From Geodermatophilus sp. DF01-2 (lineage in GTDB: Bacteria; Actinomycetota; Actinomycetes; Mycobacteriales; Geodermatophilaceae), in contig NZ_SPQN01000043.1 of assembly GCF_004571065.1 (NCBI RefSeq), positions 1 through 37,971 on the forward strand: DNA of 37,971 nt, written 5' to 3'. Positions within the stretch are counted from its first letter, which is position 1. Each line of letters opens with the position of its first letter. Below are positions 8,673-17,512 of this stretch, one piece after another. The position numbers and the translations under genes are program-made. A model generated the notes under the pieces. That model did not search any database, was not told the DNA's origin, and saw only the letters and a program-made list of their open reading frames with translations.

Positions 8673-10190
8673 ATGCCGAAGTCTGCCACCCTTGCTGTTC
8701 CCGCGGTCGCATCCTCAGCCGCCGGCCGCGATGACGGTGGCAGCCTGTCCGCGGCGCTGCCGGCGGAGAAGGGGCTGCCGCTGCGGCTGGGAGTGCTGAC
8801 CGAGCACGTTCGGCCGGAGCTGGTCGATGAGGTGGTGGCCGCGACCGGGCGGGTGCAGCGGCGGTGCCGGCTGTTGCCGGCGCGGGCGGTGGTGTACTTC
8901 GTGCTCGCGTTGTGCCTGTACAGCGCCGCCGATGCCGCCGGCCCGCCGGGCTACCGCAGCGTGCTGCGGTCGCAGACCACCGGGCTGCGCCAGCTGCGTG
9001 GGCTGCGGCTGCCGACCAGGGCGGCGCCGACCCGGGCCCGCCGACGGCTGGGCGCCGGGGCGCTGCAGGCGTTGTTCGCCCGCCTGTGCGGGCCGCTGGC
9101 CGCGGTCGCAACCTTGGGGGTGTTCGCCTTCGGCCGCCGGGTGGTGGCCTTCGACGGCACCGGCCTCGATGTCGCCGACACCCCGGCCAACGTCGAGGCC
9201 TCCGGCCGCGCCGGGGACGCCGGTCATCCGCAGCTGCGGCTGCTGGCGTTGATCGAGTGCGGCACCCACGCGGCGCTGGCCGCGGCCTTCGACGGCTTCT
9301 ACGCCGCCAGTGAGCAGGTGCTGGCCCGTCGGGTGCTGGCCGGGCTGCGGCCGGGCATGCTGCTGTTGGCCGACCGGAACTTTCCCGGCTACCAGCTGTG
9401 GGGCGCCGCGGCGGCCACCGGGGCGGACCTGGTCTGGCGGGTCAAGAAGAACACCGTGTTCATTCCGGTGCGCCGGCTGGGGCAGATCGTTCCTGTCGGT
9501 CATGCCCACCCCCGCCGACGGCCTGCGCCACGTCCGGGCCCGGTCCGCCGGCCGGCCGCTGCCCGGCCCACCCGAGGGCCACCCGGTGCGGATCATCGCC
9601 TACACCGTCACCGTGACCGCCGCCGACGGCAGCCGCCGGGTCGAGTCGTTCCGGCTGGTCACCACCCTGCTCGACCCTCTCGAGGCGCCGGCGGAGCAGC
9701 TGACCGCGCTGTATCACGAGCGCTGGGAGAGCGAGGTCGGCTACGGCGAGATCAAGACCCGGCTCCGCGGCGCAGGATTCATCCTGCGCTCCCGCACACC
9801 CGAGCTGGTCCGCCAGGGAATGTTCGCCTTCCTCGTCGTCAGCCAGGCCCTGTGCGCGATGCACACGGCCGCCGCGGCGACCACCGGCATCGATCCCGAC
9901 CGGATCTCCTTCACCATCACCGTCCGCCTGGCCCGCGACCAGCCCGGCACCACAGCCGCCGCCACCCCGGCCACCCTGCAGCAGGCCCACCAGCAGGCCA
10001 TCACCGACCTGCTCGACGACCTGCTTCCGCCCCGACGGTCACGAACCTGCCAGCGGGCCAAGCGACGCCCCAAGGGCCACTACCCGACCAGACGACACAA
10101 CCAGACCCGACCACCGAGCAAGGTCAGCTACACGCTCACCATCACCGGCGACGCCCCCACCTGGGTAAACGCCATAAGTAGACGGCATTG
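8673..10190 (+). pseudogene. IS4 family transposase, frameshifted
   Basis: The DDE transposase is split between two frames. The N-terminal part starts at ATG 8673 and is coherent to about nt 9485: LGVFAFGRRVVAFDGTGLD carries the first catalytic Asp and LLLADRNFPGYQLW the second (DRNFPG). From about nt 9487 the +1 frame continues with SFLSVMPTPADGLRHVRARS, and then YHERWESEVGYGEIK, which is the Y(2)R(3)E(6)K signature of IS4 with the catalytic Glu. One extra base, or two missing, near 9483-9489 explains the break. The C-terminal frame has no stop inside the element and reads across the right inverted repeat. IS4 members do not normally use programmed frameshifting, so this is probably an inactivated gene, though an assembly error is possible. 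Confidence 0.8.
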
Positions 10191-10192
10191 GA

Positions 10193-10236
10193 AGGACGGG
10201 GTCCTTCTCCGAGGCGTGGGGGGCAGGGTGGTCCTT
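10193..10236. repeat. Hairpin repeat copy C, right part (with right target duplication)
   Basis: AGGACGGGG (10193-10201) followed by TCCTTCT completes the hairpin element that the IS interrupted. A second half-element (GGGGGGCAGGGTGGTCCTTCTA) extends to the rip1 stop. On the minus strand the rip1 TAG stop is itself the start of the family motif TAGAAGGACC. Confidence 0.75.
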
Positions 10237-11634
10237 CTACTGCTGCAGGGTGATCGGGTTGACGACGTCGGCGACCAGCAGCAGGCCCGACAGGAGCACG
10301 AACAACCCGGCGACGACGTAGGCCACCGGCATCAGCCGGGCGATGTCGAACGGCCCGGGGTCGGGCCGGCCGCGCAGCCGGGCGACGACCGACCGCGCCT
10401 TCTCGTACAGCGCGCCGGCGACGTGCCCGCCGTCGAGCGGGTAGATCGGCAACAGGTTGAACAAGAACAGCACCAGGTTGATGCTCGCCAGCAGCTGCAG
10501 GAACGTGCTGACCTTCTCCATGCCGGTCAGCTCGGGGATGGCGAAGACCTCACCGGAGATGCGGCCCACGCCCACGACCCCGATCGGCCCGTTCGGGTCC
10601 CGCTCCTCCCCCAGGAACGCCGCACGGAACAGCTGCGGGATGCGCTCGGGGATCTCGATCAGCCGCTCGACGGCGCGCGTGACGACCATGCCGAAGTAGC
10701 CGGGCAGGTCGGCGAGGTCCTGCCGGGCCAGCTCGACGGTCGGTGCGACGCCGAGGTACCCGGCGGTCGTCGTCCCCGCGGCGGGGTCGGTCGGGTCGGC
10801 GTAGACGGTGTTGGCGATCGGCGTCACCGTGAGCTCGCGCCGCTCGCCGTCCCGCACGATGGTCAGCCCGAGCGGCTCGCCCGGGCTGGTGCGGATCGCC
10901 TCCTGGACGACCGTCCAGCTGTCGTACCCGGTGGGCTCGAGGGGCTGACCGCCGATGGCGACGATCGTGTCGCCGGGGCGCAGCCCGGCGGCCGCGGCGG
11001 GGCTCTGCTGCGGCAGCGCACAGCCCGGCGTCCCGGCCTCGCAGGTCTGGCCGGCGGGCGTGATCGGCACCGAGCAGGCGTTCTCCGCGGTCGCCGTCTC
11101 AGCCTCGGCCGGCAGCACGCACGCCGGGACCTCGTCCACCGTCGTCGACAGCACGCTGGTGCCGACGACGGTCAGCAGGACCGCGAAGAGCAGGACCGCC
11201 AGCACCAGGTTGTGGAAGGGGCCGGCGAACATCACGATGACCCGCTGCCACCAGGGCTTGGCCCAGAACACCCGGCCCTCGTCGCCGGGGCGGACGTCGT
11301 TGAGCGCCGCGCCGCGCACCTCGGCGATAAACGAGCGCATGCGGGTGGCCCGCTTGCTCTCGTTCTCCTCGGCCGGCGGGATCATCCCGATGATGCGGAT
11401 GTAGCCGCCGAGGGGGACGGCCTTGATCCCGTACTCGGTCTCGCCGCGCGTCCGGGACCAGATCGTCGGACCGAAGCCGACCATGAACTGCGGCACGCGC
11501 ATGCCGAATTTCCGGGCCCACCAGAAGTGGCCGGCCTCGTGGAAGGCGATCGAGAACAGCAGCCCGACGGCGAACGCGACGATCCCCAGGACGGTCAGCA
11601 GGATCCCGCTCAGCTCAGCCTCCGGCGATGACAC
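10237..11634 (-). CDS. rip1: Site-2 protease, RseP/Rip1 family zinc metalloprotease
   Basis: An intramembrane protease that cleaves membrane-anchored anti-sigma factors during regulated proteolysis. 465 residues from GTG 11634: the first membrane helix (about 10-30) carries the zinc motif HEAGH at H32-E33-H36. A second helix follows (about 132-155, [21 protein letters not shown]), then a PDZ domain (about 195-270, [20 protein letters not shown]), a helix with [12 protein letters not shown] (third ligand Asp of LDG) and a last helix near the C-terminus ([22 protein letters not shown]). A Cys-rich segment at about 167-200 lies before the PDZ domain. Its start lies inside the end of dxr (20-base overlap), so dxr-rip1 are one operon as in mycobacteria. 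Confidence 0.95.
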   Translation of the reverse strand: MSSPEAELSGILLTVLGIVAFAVGLLFSIAFHEAGHFWWARKFGMRVPQFMVGFGPTIWSRTRGETEYGIKAVPLGGYIRIIGMIPPAEENESKRATRMRSFIAEVRGAALNDVRPGDEGRVFWAKPWWQRVIVMFAGPFHNLVLAVLLFAVLLTVVGTSVLSTTVDEVPACVLPAEAETATAENACSVPITPAGQTCEAGTPGCALPQQSPAAAAGLRPGDTIVAIGGQPLEPTGYDSWTVVQEAIRTSPGEPLGLTIVRDGERRELTVTPIANTVYADPTDPAAGTTTAGYLGVAPTVELARQDLADLPGYFGMVVTRAVERLIEIPERIPQLFRAAFLGEERDPNGPIGVVGVGRISGEVFAIPELTGMEKVSTFLQLLASINLVLFLFNLLPIYPLDGGHVAGALYEKARSVVARLRGRPDPGPFDIARLMPVAYVVAGLFVLLSGLLLVADVVNPITLQQ

Positions 11635-12811
11635 CCCGGGCGTGCTCCCGGGCCCACCCCTCCGCCGCCAGGACGTCCTCGACGCAGGTGGGGGCGCCGA
11701 GGTCCGGCGCGTCGTCGAGGGTACGCGCGACCGTGTCGACGATGCCCCGGAACGACAGGTGACCCGCCACGAACGCCGCGACCGCCTCCTCGTTGGCCGC
11801 GTTGTACAGAGCGGGGACCACGCCGCCGGCCTCGCCGGCCGAGCGGGCCAGCCGGACGGCGGGGAAGGCGACCTCGTCGAGCGGCAGGAACTCCCAGGTG
11901 CTGGCGGCCGACCAGTCCAGGGCGGGCTGGACGTGCGGCAGCCGGTCGGGCCAGGCCAGCGCCAGCGCGATCGGCAGCCGCATGTCCGGCGGGCTGGCCT
12001 GGGCGATCGTCGCGCCGTCGGCGAAGGTCACCATCGAGTGCACGATCGACTGCGGGTGCACCACGACGTCGATGTCGGCGTAGGGGACGCCGAAGAGCAG
12101 GTGCGCCTCGACGAGCTCCAGGCCCTTGTTGACCAGGGTCGCGGAGTTGATCGTCACGACCGGGCCCATGTCCCAGGTCGGGTGGGCCAGCGCCTGCTCG
12201 ACGGTGACGCCGGCCAGCTCGGCGGCGCTGCGGCCGCGGAAGGGCCCGCCGCTGGCGGTGAGCACCAGCCGGGCCACCTCACTCAGGTGCCCGCCGCGCA
12301 GGCACTGGGCCAGCGCCGAGTGCTCGGAGTCGACGGGCACGAGCTGCCCCGGCGCCGCCGCCGCGGTGACCAGGTTCCCGCCGGCCACCAGCGACTCCTT
12401 GTTGGCCAGCGCGACGGTGCGGCCGGCGGCCAGCGCGGAGAGGGTGGGGCCCAGGCCGATCGAGCCGGTGACGCCGTTGAGGACGACGTCGGCCGGACGG
12501 GCGGCCAGCTCCTCGGCCGCCCGCGGGCCGGCGAGGATCTCCGGCAGCGCGTACTCGCCCTTCGACCAGCCGCGCTGGGACGCCGCGGCGTAGAACGCCA
12601 GCTGCAGGTCCTGGGCGGCGGTGGCGCGGGCGACTGCGACGGTGCGGACCCCGAGGGTCAGCGCCTGCTCGGCGAGCAGCCCGACGTCCCCGCCGCCGGC
12701 GGCCAGACCGGTGATGCGGAGCCGGTCCGGGTTCTGCCCCGCCACCTCGATCGCCTGCCGGCCGATGGAGCCGGTGGAGCCCAGCACCGTCACCTCTCGC
12801 GGGTCGCTCAC
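11615..12811 (-). CDS. dxr: 1-deoxy-D-xylulose-5-phosphate reductoisomerase Dxr
   Basis: Second enzyme of the MEP pathway; makes 2-C-methyl-D-erythritol 4-phosphate with NADPH and a divalent metal. The 398-residue product has the NADPH loop GSTGSIG (residues 11-17), [10 protein letters not shown], the metal and substrate motif [22 protein letters not shown] and [24 protein letters not shown]. The C-terminal helical domain has [15 protein letters not shown] start at 12811. It overlaps rip1 by 20 bases. This operon and ispG at 6585-7745 place two MEP steps in the same neighbourhood. Confidence 0.97.
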   Translation of the reverse strand: MSDPREVTVLGSTGSIGRQAIEVAGQNPDRLRITGLAAGGGDVGLLAEQALTLGVRTVAVARATAAQDLQLAFYAAASQRGWSKGEYALPEILAGPRAAEELAARPADVVLNGVTGSIGLGPTLSALAAGRTVALANKESLVAGGNLVTAAAAPGQLVPVDSEHSALAQCLRGGHLSEVARLVLTASGGPFRGRSAAELAGVTVEQALAHPTWDMGPVVTINSATLVNKGLELVEAHLLFGVPYADIDVVVHPQSIVHSMVTFADGATIAQASPPDMRLPIALALAWPDRLPHVQPALDWSAASTWEFLPLDEVAFPAVRLARSAGEAGGVVPALYNAANEEAVAAFVAGHLSFRGIVDTVARTLDDAPDLGAPTCVEDVLAAEGWAREHARGVIAGG

Positions 12812-13047
12812 GATGCTCTCCGGTCGCTCCCGCGGCGCGCTCCGCTCCCCGGTCGCTGGCGCTCCCTGCGATGCGCACGCACCTGTCCGCTCACAGGGGC
12901 ATCCTCTCCGACGGCGGCGCGCCGTCCTCCCTCGGCGGGTGCCGCCGATCGGGGGCTGGCAGGATGACGAGCGAGCGAGCTCGCGAGCGAGCCGATGGAC
13001 ACGGCGGTGCCGCGAGCGCGATCGACGGCCGTCAACGAGGAGAGAAC
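12812..13047. promoter_or_regulatory. Divergent region between dxr and the DUF2631 gene
   Basis: No gene seen. It should contain the dxr-rip1 promoter (leftward) and the promoter of the DUF2631 gene (rightward). A run of GCGAGC repeats with the perfect palindrome GCTCGCGAGC lies near 12979-12988. No convincing -10/-35 pair was identified. Confidence 0.35.
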
Positions 13048-13374
13048 GTGAGTGAGCAGACCCATCGCGAGCGGATCACCACGGACCACCCCGCGACCGA
13101 GCGGGTCAACCAGCCCGGGCGCGAGGAGGCCGTCGTCCGGGCCGACGCGCACCCGATCGAGCACGAGCGGCCCGAGGACTGGGGCTGGCACGGCGAGACC
13201 GGGAAGTGGGGCCGGGTCGGCGCGGTCATCGCCATCCTCTTCACGCTCGCGTACCTCTTCGGCAACCACGAGGGCCGCGTCGAGGACATCTGGGTCGTCA
13301 GCATCGCCGGCCTGATGGTCCTGATCATGCTGATCGACTGGCGGCGCCGCAGGAACGCCTGGCGCAGCAAGTGA
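13048..13374 (+). CDS. DUF2631 small membrane protein
   Basis: The 108-residue protein starts at GTG 13048, preceded by the ribosome-binding site GAGGAGAG. The first 55 residues are polar, with the family-typical [19 protein letters not shown]. Two membrane helices follow ([17 protein letters not shown] and [19 protein letters not shown]), and the tail is basic ([10 protein letters not shown]). DUF2631 proteins are actinobacteria-specific and lie near dxr/rip1 in mycobacteria (Rv2876 position). Function unknown. It ends two bases before a hairpin repeat. Confidence 0.88.
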   Translation: MSEQTHRERITTDHPATERVNQPGREEAVVRADAHPIEHERPEDWGWHGETGKWGRVGAVIAILFTLAYLFGNHEGRVEDIWVVSIAGLMVLIMLIDWRRRRNAWRSK

Positions 13375-13478
13375 CGGACCCCGTCCCTCCCACCCTTTCG
13401 TAGAAGGACCCCCTGCCCCCCGCCGCTCGCAGGCTCTCGGCGGGACCCTGCAGGGGGCCGGGCCGGGTACGGGGCCGC
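13375..13478. repeat. Hairpin repeat copy E (between convergent DUF2631 and VIT1 genes)
   Basis: Outer arms CCCCCTGC (13409-13416) and GCAGGGGG (13450-13457) pair over 8 bp, and inner arms CCCGCCG (13419-13425) and CGGCGGG (13438-13444) over 7 bp. TAGAAGGACCCC precedes the stem. A partial GGACCCCGTCC module directly follows the DUF2631 stop, and a GCCCCGTACCC module follows the VIT1 stop. It is placed like a terminator serving both genes. Confidence 0.88.
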
Positions 13479-14195
13479 TCAGGTGACCGCGACGCCGATC
13501 GCCGAACCGATCGCGTAGGTGACCCCGGCCGCGACGGCGCCGAAGAGCAGCTGGCGCAGCCCGGCGTACCACCACGGCCGCGGTGTGAAGCGCGACGACA
13601 GCGCGCCCGCCACCGCCAGCCCCACGGCACCGCAGAGGAGCGCGGCCCCGAGCACGGAGAAGCCGAGCAGGAAGGGCAGCAAGGGGATCACCGCGCCGGT
13701 CGCGAAGGTGAGGAATGACGAGACCGCCGCCGTCCACGGCGAGGGCTTGTCGGCCGGGTTGAGCCCCAGCTCGGCGACGACGTGCAGCCGCAGCGCGGTG
13801 TCGGGGTCGCGGTGCAGCTGGACGGCGACCTGCCGCGCCAGCTCCTCGTCGACGCCGCGAACGCGCAGCATCTGCACCAGCTCGGCGAGCTCGCCGCGCG
13901 GGTTGCGCTCCAGCTCGCGGCGCTCCTTTTCGACCTCGAGGTCGAGCTGCTCGTTCTGCGTCCGCACCGAGGTGTACTCCCCCAGCGCCATGGAGATGGC
14001 GCCGGCGACCAGGCTGGCCACGCCGGAGAGCACGATCGCGCGGGGCGGGGCACCCCCGCCGCCGACGCCGGCGACCAGCGCGGTGTTGGTCACCAGGCCG
14101 TCCATGGCGCCGAAGACGGCGGCCCTCAACCAGCCGCCGGAGACGTCGGCGTGGGTGTGCTCGTGCGCCTCGGCCGCCGACGCCGGGGTGGTCAT
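13479..14195 (-). CDS. VIT1/CCC1 family membrane transporter
   Basis: 238 residues. Proteins of this family move Fe2+ or Mn2+ out of the cytosol. Visible: the signature [20 protein letters not shown] after a His-containing N-terminus (HEHTHAD), [27 protein letters not shown], a cytosolic charged helical region (about 85-140), then three hydrophobic helices ([59 protein letters not shown]). Five membrane segments fit the family. Its ATG overlaps the rlmN stop by four bases. Metal specificity is not predictable from sequence. Confidence 0.92.
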   Translation of the reverse strand: MTTPASAAEAHEHTHADVSGGWLRAAVFGAMDGLVTNTALVAGVGGGGAPPRAIVLSGVASLVAGAISMALGEYTSVRTQNEQLDLEVEKERRELERNPRGELAELVQMLRVRGVDEELARQVAVQLHRDPDTALRLHVVAELGLNPADKPSPWTAAVSSFLTFATGAVIPLLPFLLGFSVLGAALLCGAVGLAVAGALSSRFTPRPWWYAGLRQLLFGAVAAGVTYAIGSAIGVAVT

Positions 14196-15433
14196 GCGTC
14201 CGCCTCGGCCCCGAGCTCCGCCGGCGGCTCGAGCGAGGGTGCCGGCACCGCGACGGTGGGGACGCCCGGAAGGACCCCGTCGTCCTCACCCCTCGGAGGG
14301 GCGGTACCCGGACGGGGCCGAGCCTCGCGACGGGGCCATCCGTCGGCCGCGGCCAGCTGCCCGCAGGCGCCGTCGATGTCCTGGCCGCGGGTGTCGCGGA
14401 CCGTCGTCGGCACGCCGTGCGCGCGCAGCCGCGTGACGAACTCCCGCTGCGCTGGCAGCGGGCTGGCGTCCCAGGGGCTGCCCGGCGTGGGGTTGAGCGG
14501 GATGAGGTTGACGTGCGCCCGCCGCCCGGCGAGCAGTCGGCCGAGCAGGTCGGCGCGCTCGGGTGAGTCGTTCACGTCGCGGATCAGGGCGTACTCGACC
14601 GAGTAGCGGCGGCCGGTGCGCTCGGCGTAGGCGTCGGCGGCAGCGACGACCTCGGCCACCTTCCACCGGGTGTTGATCGGCACGAGGGTGTCGCGCAGCT
14701 CGTCGTCGGGGGCGTGCAGGCTGACCGCGAGGGTGACCGACAGGCCCTCCTCGGTGAGCCGCCGGATCGCCGGGACGACGCCGACGGTGGAGACGGTGAC
14801 CGAGCGCTGGGACAGCCCCAGCCCGTGCGGCGCCGGCGTCACCAGCCCGTCGAGGGTCTTGCGGACCCGCGCGTAGTTGGCCAGCGGCTCGCCCATGCCC
14901 ATGAAGACGACGTTGGACAACCGGCCCGGGCCGCCGGGGATCTCGCCGCTCGCCATCGCCGCCGCGGCCGCGACCGCCTGGCCGATGATCTCGGCGGTGG
15001 AGAGGTTGCGGGTCAGGCCGTTCTGGCCGGTGGCGCAGAAGGGGCAGGCCATGCCGCAGCCGGCCTGGCTCGAGATGCAGACGGTGGCGCGGTCCGGGTA
15101 GCGCATCAGCACGCTCTCGACCAGCGCGCCGTCGTGCAGTCGCCACAGCGTCTTGCGGGTGCGCCCGCCGTCGGCGGACTGGTGCCGCACCGGCGTGAGC
15201 AGGCCGGGCAGTAGCGCGCCGGTGAGCGACTCGCGGACGGCGGCCGGCAGGTCGGTCATCTGCGCCGGGTCGGTGACGCCCCGGTAGAAGTGCCGGGCGA
15301 GCTGGTCGGCCCGGAACGCCGGCTGGCCCAGCTCCGCGACCGCGGCACGGGCCTCCTCGCGGGTCAGGTCGGCGAGGTGGCGCGGCGGCTTGCCCCGGCG
15401 GGGGGCGTCGAAGACCAGGGGGAGCGCAGTCAT
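14192..15433 (-). CDS. rlmN: 23S rRNA (adenine2503-C2)/tRNA methyltransferase RlmN
   Basis: A radical-SAM methyltransferase that methylates A2503 of 23S rRNA. From ATG 15433 (GGGGAG four bases upstream) it has 413 residues. The cluster motif CxxxCxxC is C126-GMA-C130-PF-C133, preceded by [19 protein letters not shown] is the SAM-binding GEP motif, and C357 ([10 protein letters not shown]) is the methyl-carrying catalytic Cys. The family body ends near residue 365. Residues about 374-390 ([18 protein letters not shown]) are encoded by a copy of the dispersed hairpin repeat, so the tail is lineage-specific. It is coupled to the VIT1 gene by an ATGA overlap. Confidence 0.95.
   Translation of the reverse strand: MTALPLVFDAPRRGKPPRHLADLTREEARAAVAELGQPAFRADQLARHFYRGVTDPAQMTDLPAAVRESLTGALLPGLLTPVRHQSADGGRTRKTLWRLHDGALVESVLMRYPDRATVCISSQAGCGMACPFCATGQNGLTRNLSTAEIIGQAVAAAAAMASGEIPGGPGRLSNVVFMGMGEPLANYARVRKTLDGLVTPAPHGLGLSQRSVTVSTVGVVPAIRRLTEEGLSVTLAVSLHAPDDELRDTLVPINTRWKVAEVVAAADAYAERTGRRYSVEYALIRDVNDSPERADLLGRLLAGRRAHVNLIPLNPTPGSPWDASPLPAQREFVTRLRAHGVPTTVRDTRGQDIDGACGQLAAADGWPRREARPRPGTAPPRGEDDGVLPGVPTVAVPAPSLEPPAELGAEADA
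14272..14320. repeat. Hairpin repeat copy F, inside the rlmN coding end
   Basis: CCCCGTC (14275-14281) pairs with GACGGGG (14311-14317). Inside, CCCCT and AGGGG form a small stem with a CGG loop. In the rlmN frame it encodes [15 protein letters not shown], close to the GGEDGVLL read from the copy in the DUF952 gene. Confidence 0.75.
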
Positions 15434-15466
15434 GGCGCTCCCCATCGTCCCACTAGCCTGCGCCGG

Positions 15467-16099
15467 GTGACCGAGGCCGAGAGGGAACTCACCCCGCTCG
15501 ACACCGTCGGCGTGGGCCCGTGGAACGGGCCGTGGCCCGAGGACCCCCGCTACGACCCCGAGCTGCTCGCCGCCGGCGACCGGCGCAACGTCGTCGACCG
15601 GTACCGCTACTGGACCGTCGAAGCGATCGTCGCCGACCTCGATCACCGACGGCACCCGTTCCACGTCGCCATCGAGAACTGGCGGCACGACCTCAACATC
15701 GGCACGGTGGTGCGGACGGCCAACGCCTTCCTCGCCTCCGCCGTCCACATCGTCGGACGGCGGCGCTGGAACCGCCGGGGCGCGATGGTCACCGATCGCT
15801 ATCAGCACGTCCGCCACCACCCCGACGTCGCGGTGCTGGCCGGGTGGGCGCGGGCCGAGGGGCTGCCGCTCCTCGCCGTCGACAACCTGCCCGGCGCCCG
15901 TCCACTGGAGACCGAGCCGCTCCCCCGCGCCTGCGTGCTGCTGTTCGGCCAGGAGGGCAGCGGGCTCTCCGCCGAGGCGCGGGACGCCGCGGACGGCGTG
16001 CTCTCGATCGCCCAGTTCGGATCCACCCGCTCCATCAACGCCGGCGTGGCGGCCGGGATCGCGATGCACGCCTGGATCCACCAGCACGCACCAGGGTGA
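15467..16099 (+). CDS. TrmH (SpoU) family RNA methyltransferase
   Basis: 210 residues from GTG 15467. The SPOUT fold motifs are present: motif 1 [12 protein letters not shown] (about residues 77-88), motif 2 [19 protein letters not shown], and motif 3 [23 protein letters not shown]. It therefore 2'-O-methylates a ribose in tRNA or rRNA using SAM; the target site cannot be told from sequence. It lacks the N-terminal substrate-binding domain of RlmB/TsnR and has a short N-terminal extension instead. The start is divergent from rlmN, 33 bases away, so the two promoters must overlap or lie within each other's leaders. Confidence 0.9.
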   Translation: MTEAERELTPLDTVGVGPWNGPWPEDPRYDPELLAAGDRRNVVDRYRYWTVEAIVADLDHRRHPFHVAIENWRHDLNIGTVVRTANAFLASAVHIVGRRRWNRRGAMVTDRYQHVRHHPDVAVLAGWARAEGLPLLAVDNLPGARPLETEPLPRACVLLFGQEGSGLSAEARDAADGVLSIAQFGSTRSINAGVAAGIAMHAWIHQHAPG

Positions 16100-16237
16100 T
16101 CAGCCTCCTGGAGATCGCGACGGTGTGCGCAGACGAACAATGGGGCCGGGCCTGCGCTGCGCATCCCCGCACACTGTCCGGACGCCCAGCGCGACGTTGA
16201 ACGCGCCGACGTGGGGAACCCCTGCAAGGCTCCGGGC

Positions 16238-17014
16238 ATGAGCCGTCTCGAGGAGGTCGACCTCTCCGCCCGCCTGTCGAAGCGCGAGGGCAAGGAGCAG
16301 CTGGAGCAGGCCCAGCGGCGGCTGGTGCACCTGCGCCTGCTGCTCGGCGGGCAGATCGGGTCCGGGGAGCTGGGGCCGCCGCTGTGCGTGCTGTTCGAGG
16401 GGTGGGACGCCTCGGGGAAGGGAGGGGCGATCAAACGGCTGGTCGACCACCTCGACCCCCGGCACGTCCGGGTCGCGCAGTTCGCCGCCCCCACGTTCGA
16501 CGAGAAGCGGCACCACTTCCTGTGGCGGTTCTGGCCGGTGCTGCCCGGGTGGGGCGGCATGGCCGTGCTCGACCGCACCTGGTACGGCCGCGTCCTCGTC
16601 GAGCGGGTCGAGGGCTTCGCCACCGAGGAGCAGTGGCGGCGGGCGTACGGCGAGATCGTCGACCTGGAGACCACGCTGGCCGCCGAGGGCATGATCCTGG
16701 TCAAGTTCTGGATGCACGTCTCCCCCGAGGAGCAGCTGCGCCGCTTCGAATCCCGCCGCGACGACCCCTATCGCGGGTGGAAGCTCACCGACGAGGACTG
16801 GCGCAACCGCGAGAAGCGCCCTGCCTACGAGGCCGCCGTCGAGGAGATGCTCGAGCGCACCGACTCTCCCGCTGGCCGGTGGCACGTCGTCCCCGGCGAC
16901 GACAAGCGGTGGGCGCGGGTGGCGGTGGTCCGCACCGTCTGCGAGGTGGTGGAGGCGGCCCTCGTGGCCCGGGGCCTCGATCCGGACCCGCCCCTGTCCG
17001 CCGCCACCGGGTGA
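16238..17014 (+). CDS. ppk2: Polyphosphate kinase 2 family protein
   Basis: 258 residues from ATG 16238 (in-frame GTG 16211 is an alternative). PPK2 enzymes transfer phosphate between polyphosphate and nucleotides. Walker A is GWDASGKGGAIKRLVDHLDPR, the family hallmark. FWPVLPGWGGMAVLDRTWYGRVLVERVEGF gives Walker B and the lid region, and SPEEQLRRFESRRDDPYRGWKLTDEDW is also typical. Whether AMP, ADP or GDP is the acceptor is not clear. The stop overlaps the start of the DUF952 gene by four bases (GTGA), implying a shared transcript. Confidence 0.93.
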   Translation: MSRLEEVDLSARLSKREGKEQLEQAQRRLVHLRLLLGGQIGSGELGPPLCVLFEGWDASGKGGAIKRLVDHLDPRHVRVAQFAAPTFDEKRHHFLWRFWPVLPGWGGMAVLDRTWYGRVLVERVEGFATEEQWRRAYGEIVDLETTLAAEGMILVKFWMHVSPEEQLRRFESRRDDPYRGWKLTDEDWRNREKRPAYEAAVEEMLERTDSPAGRWHVVPGDDKRWARVAVVRTVCEVVEAALVARGLDPDPPLSAATG

Positions 17015-17482
17015 CGGTGCTGGTGCACCTGGTCGAGCCCGCGGCCTGGCGTGCCGCTCTCGACACCAGGGCGCTCCGGCCGCCGTCCCTGGCCGATCAG
17101 GGGTCCTTGCACCTGTCCACCCCGGAGCAGGCGCACCTTCCGGCCGAGCGGCTGTTCCCCGGCCGGCGGGACCTGGTGCTGCTCGTCGTCGACCCCGCGC
17201 GGCTGCCCGACCCGGTGCGCTGGAAGCCAGGGAGGCGGTCCCGTCCCGGGTCCCGCCCTCAGCTCGCGAAGGGTGGGGAGGACGGGGTCCTTCTCCTGCA
17301 CGGTCCGCTGCCGGTGACCGCCGTCGTCGCCGTCGTCCCCCACCGGCCGCCGGTCGAGCCGGTCCTCCCCGAGCCGGACGACGCCCTCGGTCGGGCTCTC
17401 GCGCTGCAGCTTTCCCTGCCGGTACGGCGGGCCGCCGAGGTGCGCGACGTCCCCGGCGGCATGGCCGTCCTCGACGGGGCGC
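17011..17482 (+). CDS. DUF952 domain with an in-frame hairpin repeat, open into a GNAT domain
   Basis: Starts at GTG 17011, overlapping the ppk2 stop. Family residues are clear: VLVHLVEPAAWRAA, LRPPSLADQGSLHLSTPEQ, RRDLVLLVVDPARL. After PVRWKPG (nt 17227) the expected FPHLYGPLP segment is replaced by a longer stretch read from a hairpin repeat ([27 protein letters not shown]), after which the family sequence resumes (VTAVVAVVPHRP). There is no stop after the domain. The same frame continues into what looks like the N-terminus of the following GNAT protein (ALGRALALQLSLPVRRAAEVRDVPGGMAVLDG), then loses sense at about 17480. DUF952 function is unknown. The entry ends at the frameshift, not at a stop. 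Confidence 0.72.
17227..17298. repeat. Hairpin repeat copy G, inside the DUF952 coding region
   Basis: CCCGTCC (17240-17246) pairs with GGACGGG (17280-17286) around CCCGCCCTCAGCTCGCGAAGGGTGGGG, nearly the family core. It is inserted in frame between two conserved segments of the DUF952 domain. Confidence 0.82.
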
Positions 17483-17512
17483 TTCCCACACTCGCGGGAC
17501 GACAACCGGCTG

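Larger units (their letters stand above)
8523..10192 (+). mobile_element. IS4-family insertion sequence
   Basis: About 1.67 kb. Terminal inverted repeats: CAATGCCGTTTACTT (8523-8537) and, on the other strand, CAATGCCGTCTACTT (10176-10190), 14 of 15 identical, with a further GGCG match just inside. A 9-bp direct repeat AGGACGGGG flanks it, with two extra bases (GA) beyond the right inverted repeat. One transposase is encoded, disrupted by a frameshift. The element is inserted in a hairpin repeat and lies between ispG and rip1. The borders are supported by the repeats but not confirmed by comparison with an empty site. Confidence 0.85.

Noticed and set aside
9478-9500. Programmed frameshift producing the transposase
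   Set aside because: No slippery run is seen at the junction, and IS4-type elements normally use one open frame; a mutation is simpler.
12961-12995. GCGAGC-rich palindrome as a regulator binding site
   Set aside because: Short, low-complexity and frequent in GC-rich actinobacterial DNA; nothing ties it to a known operator.
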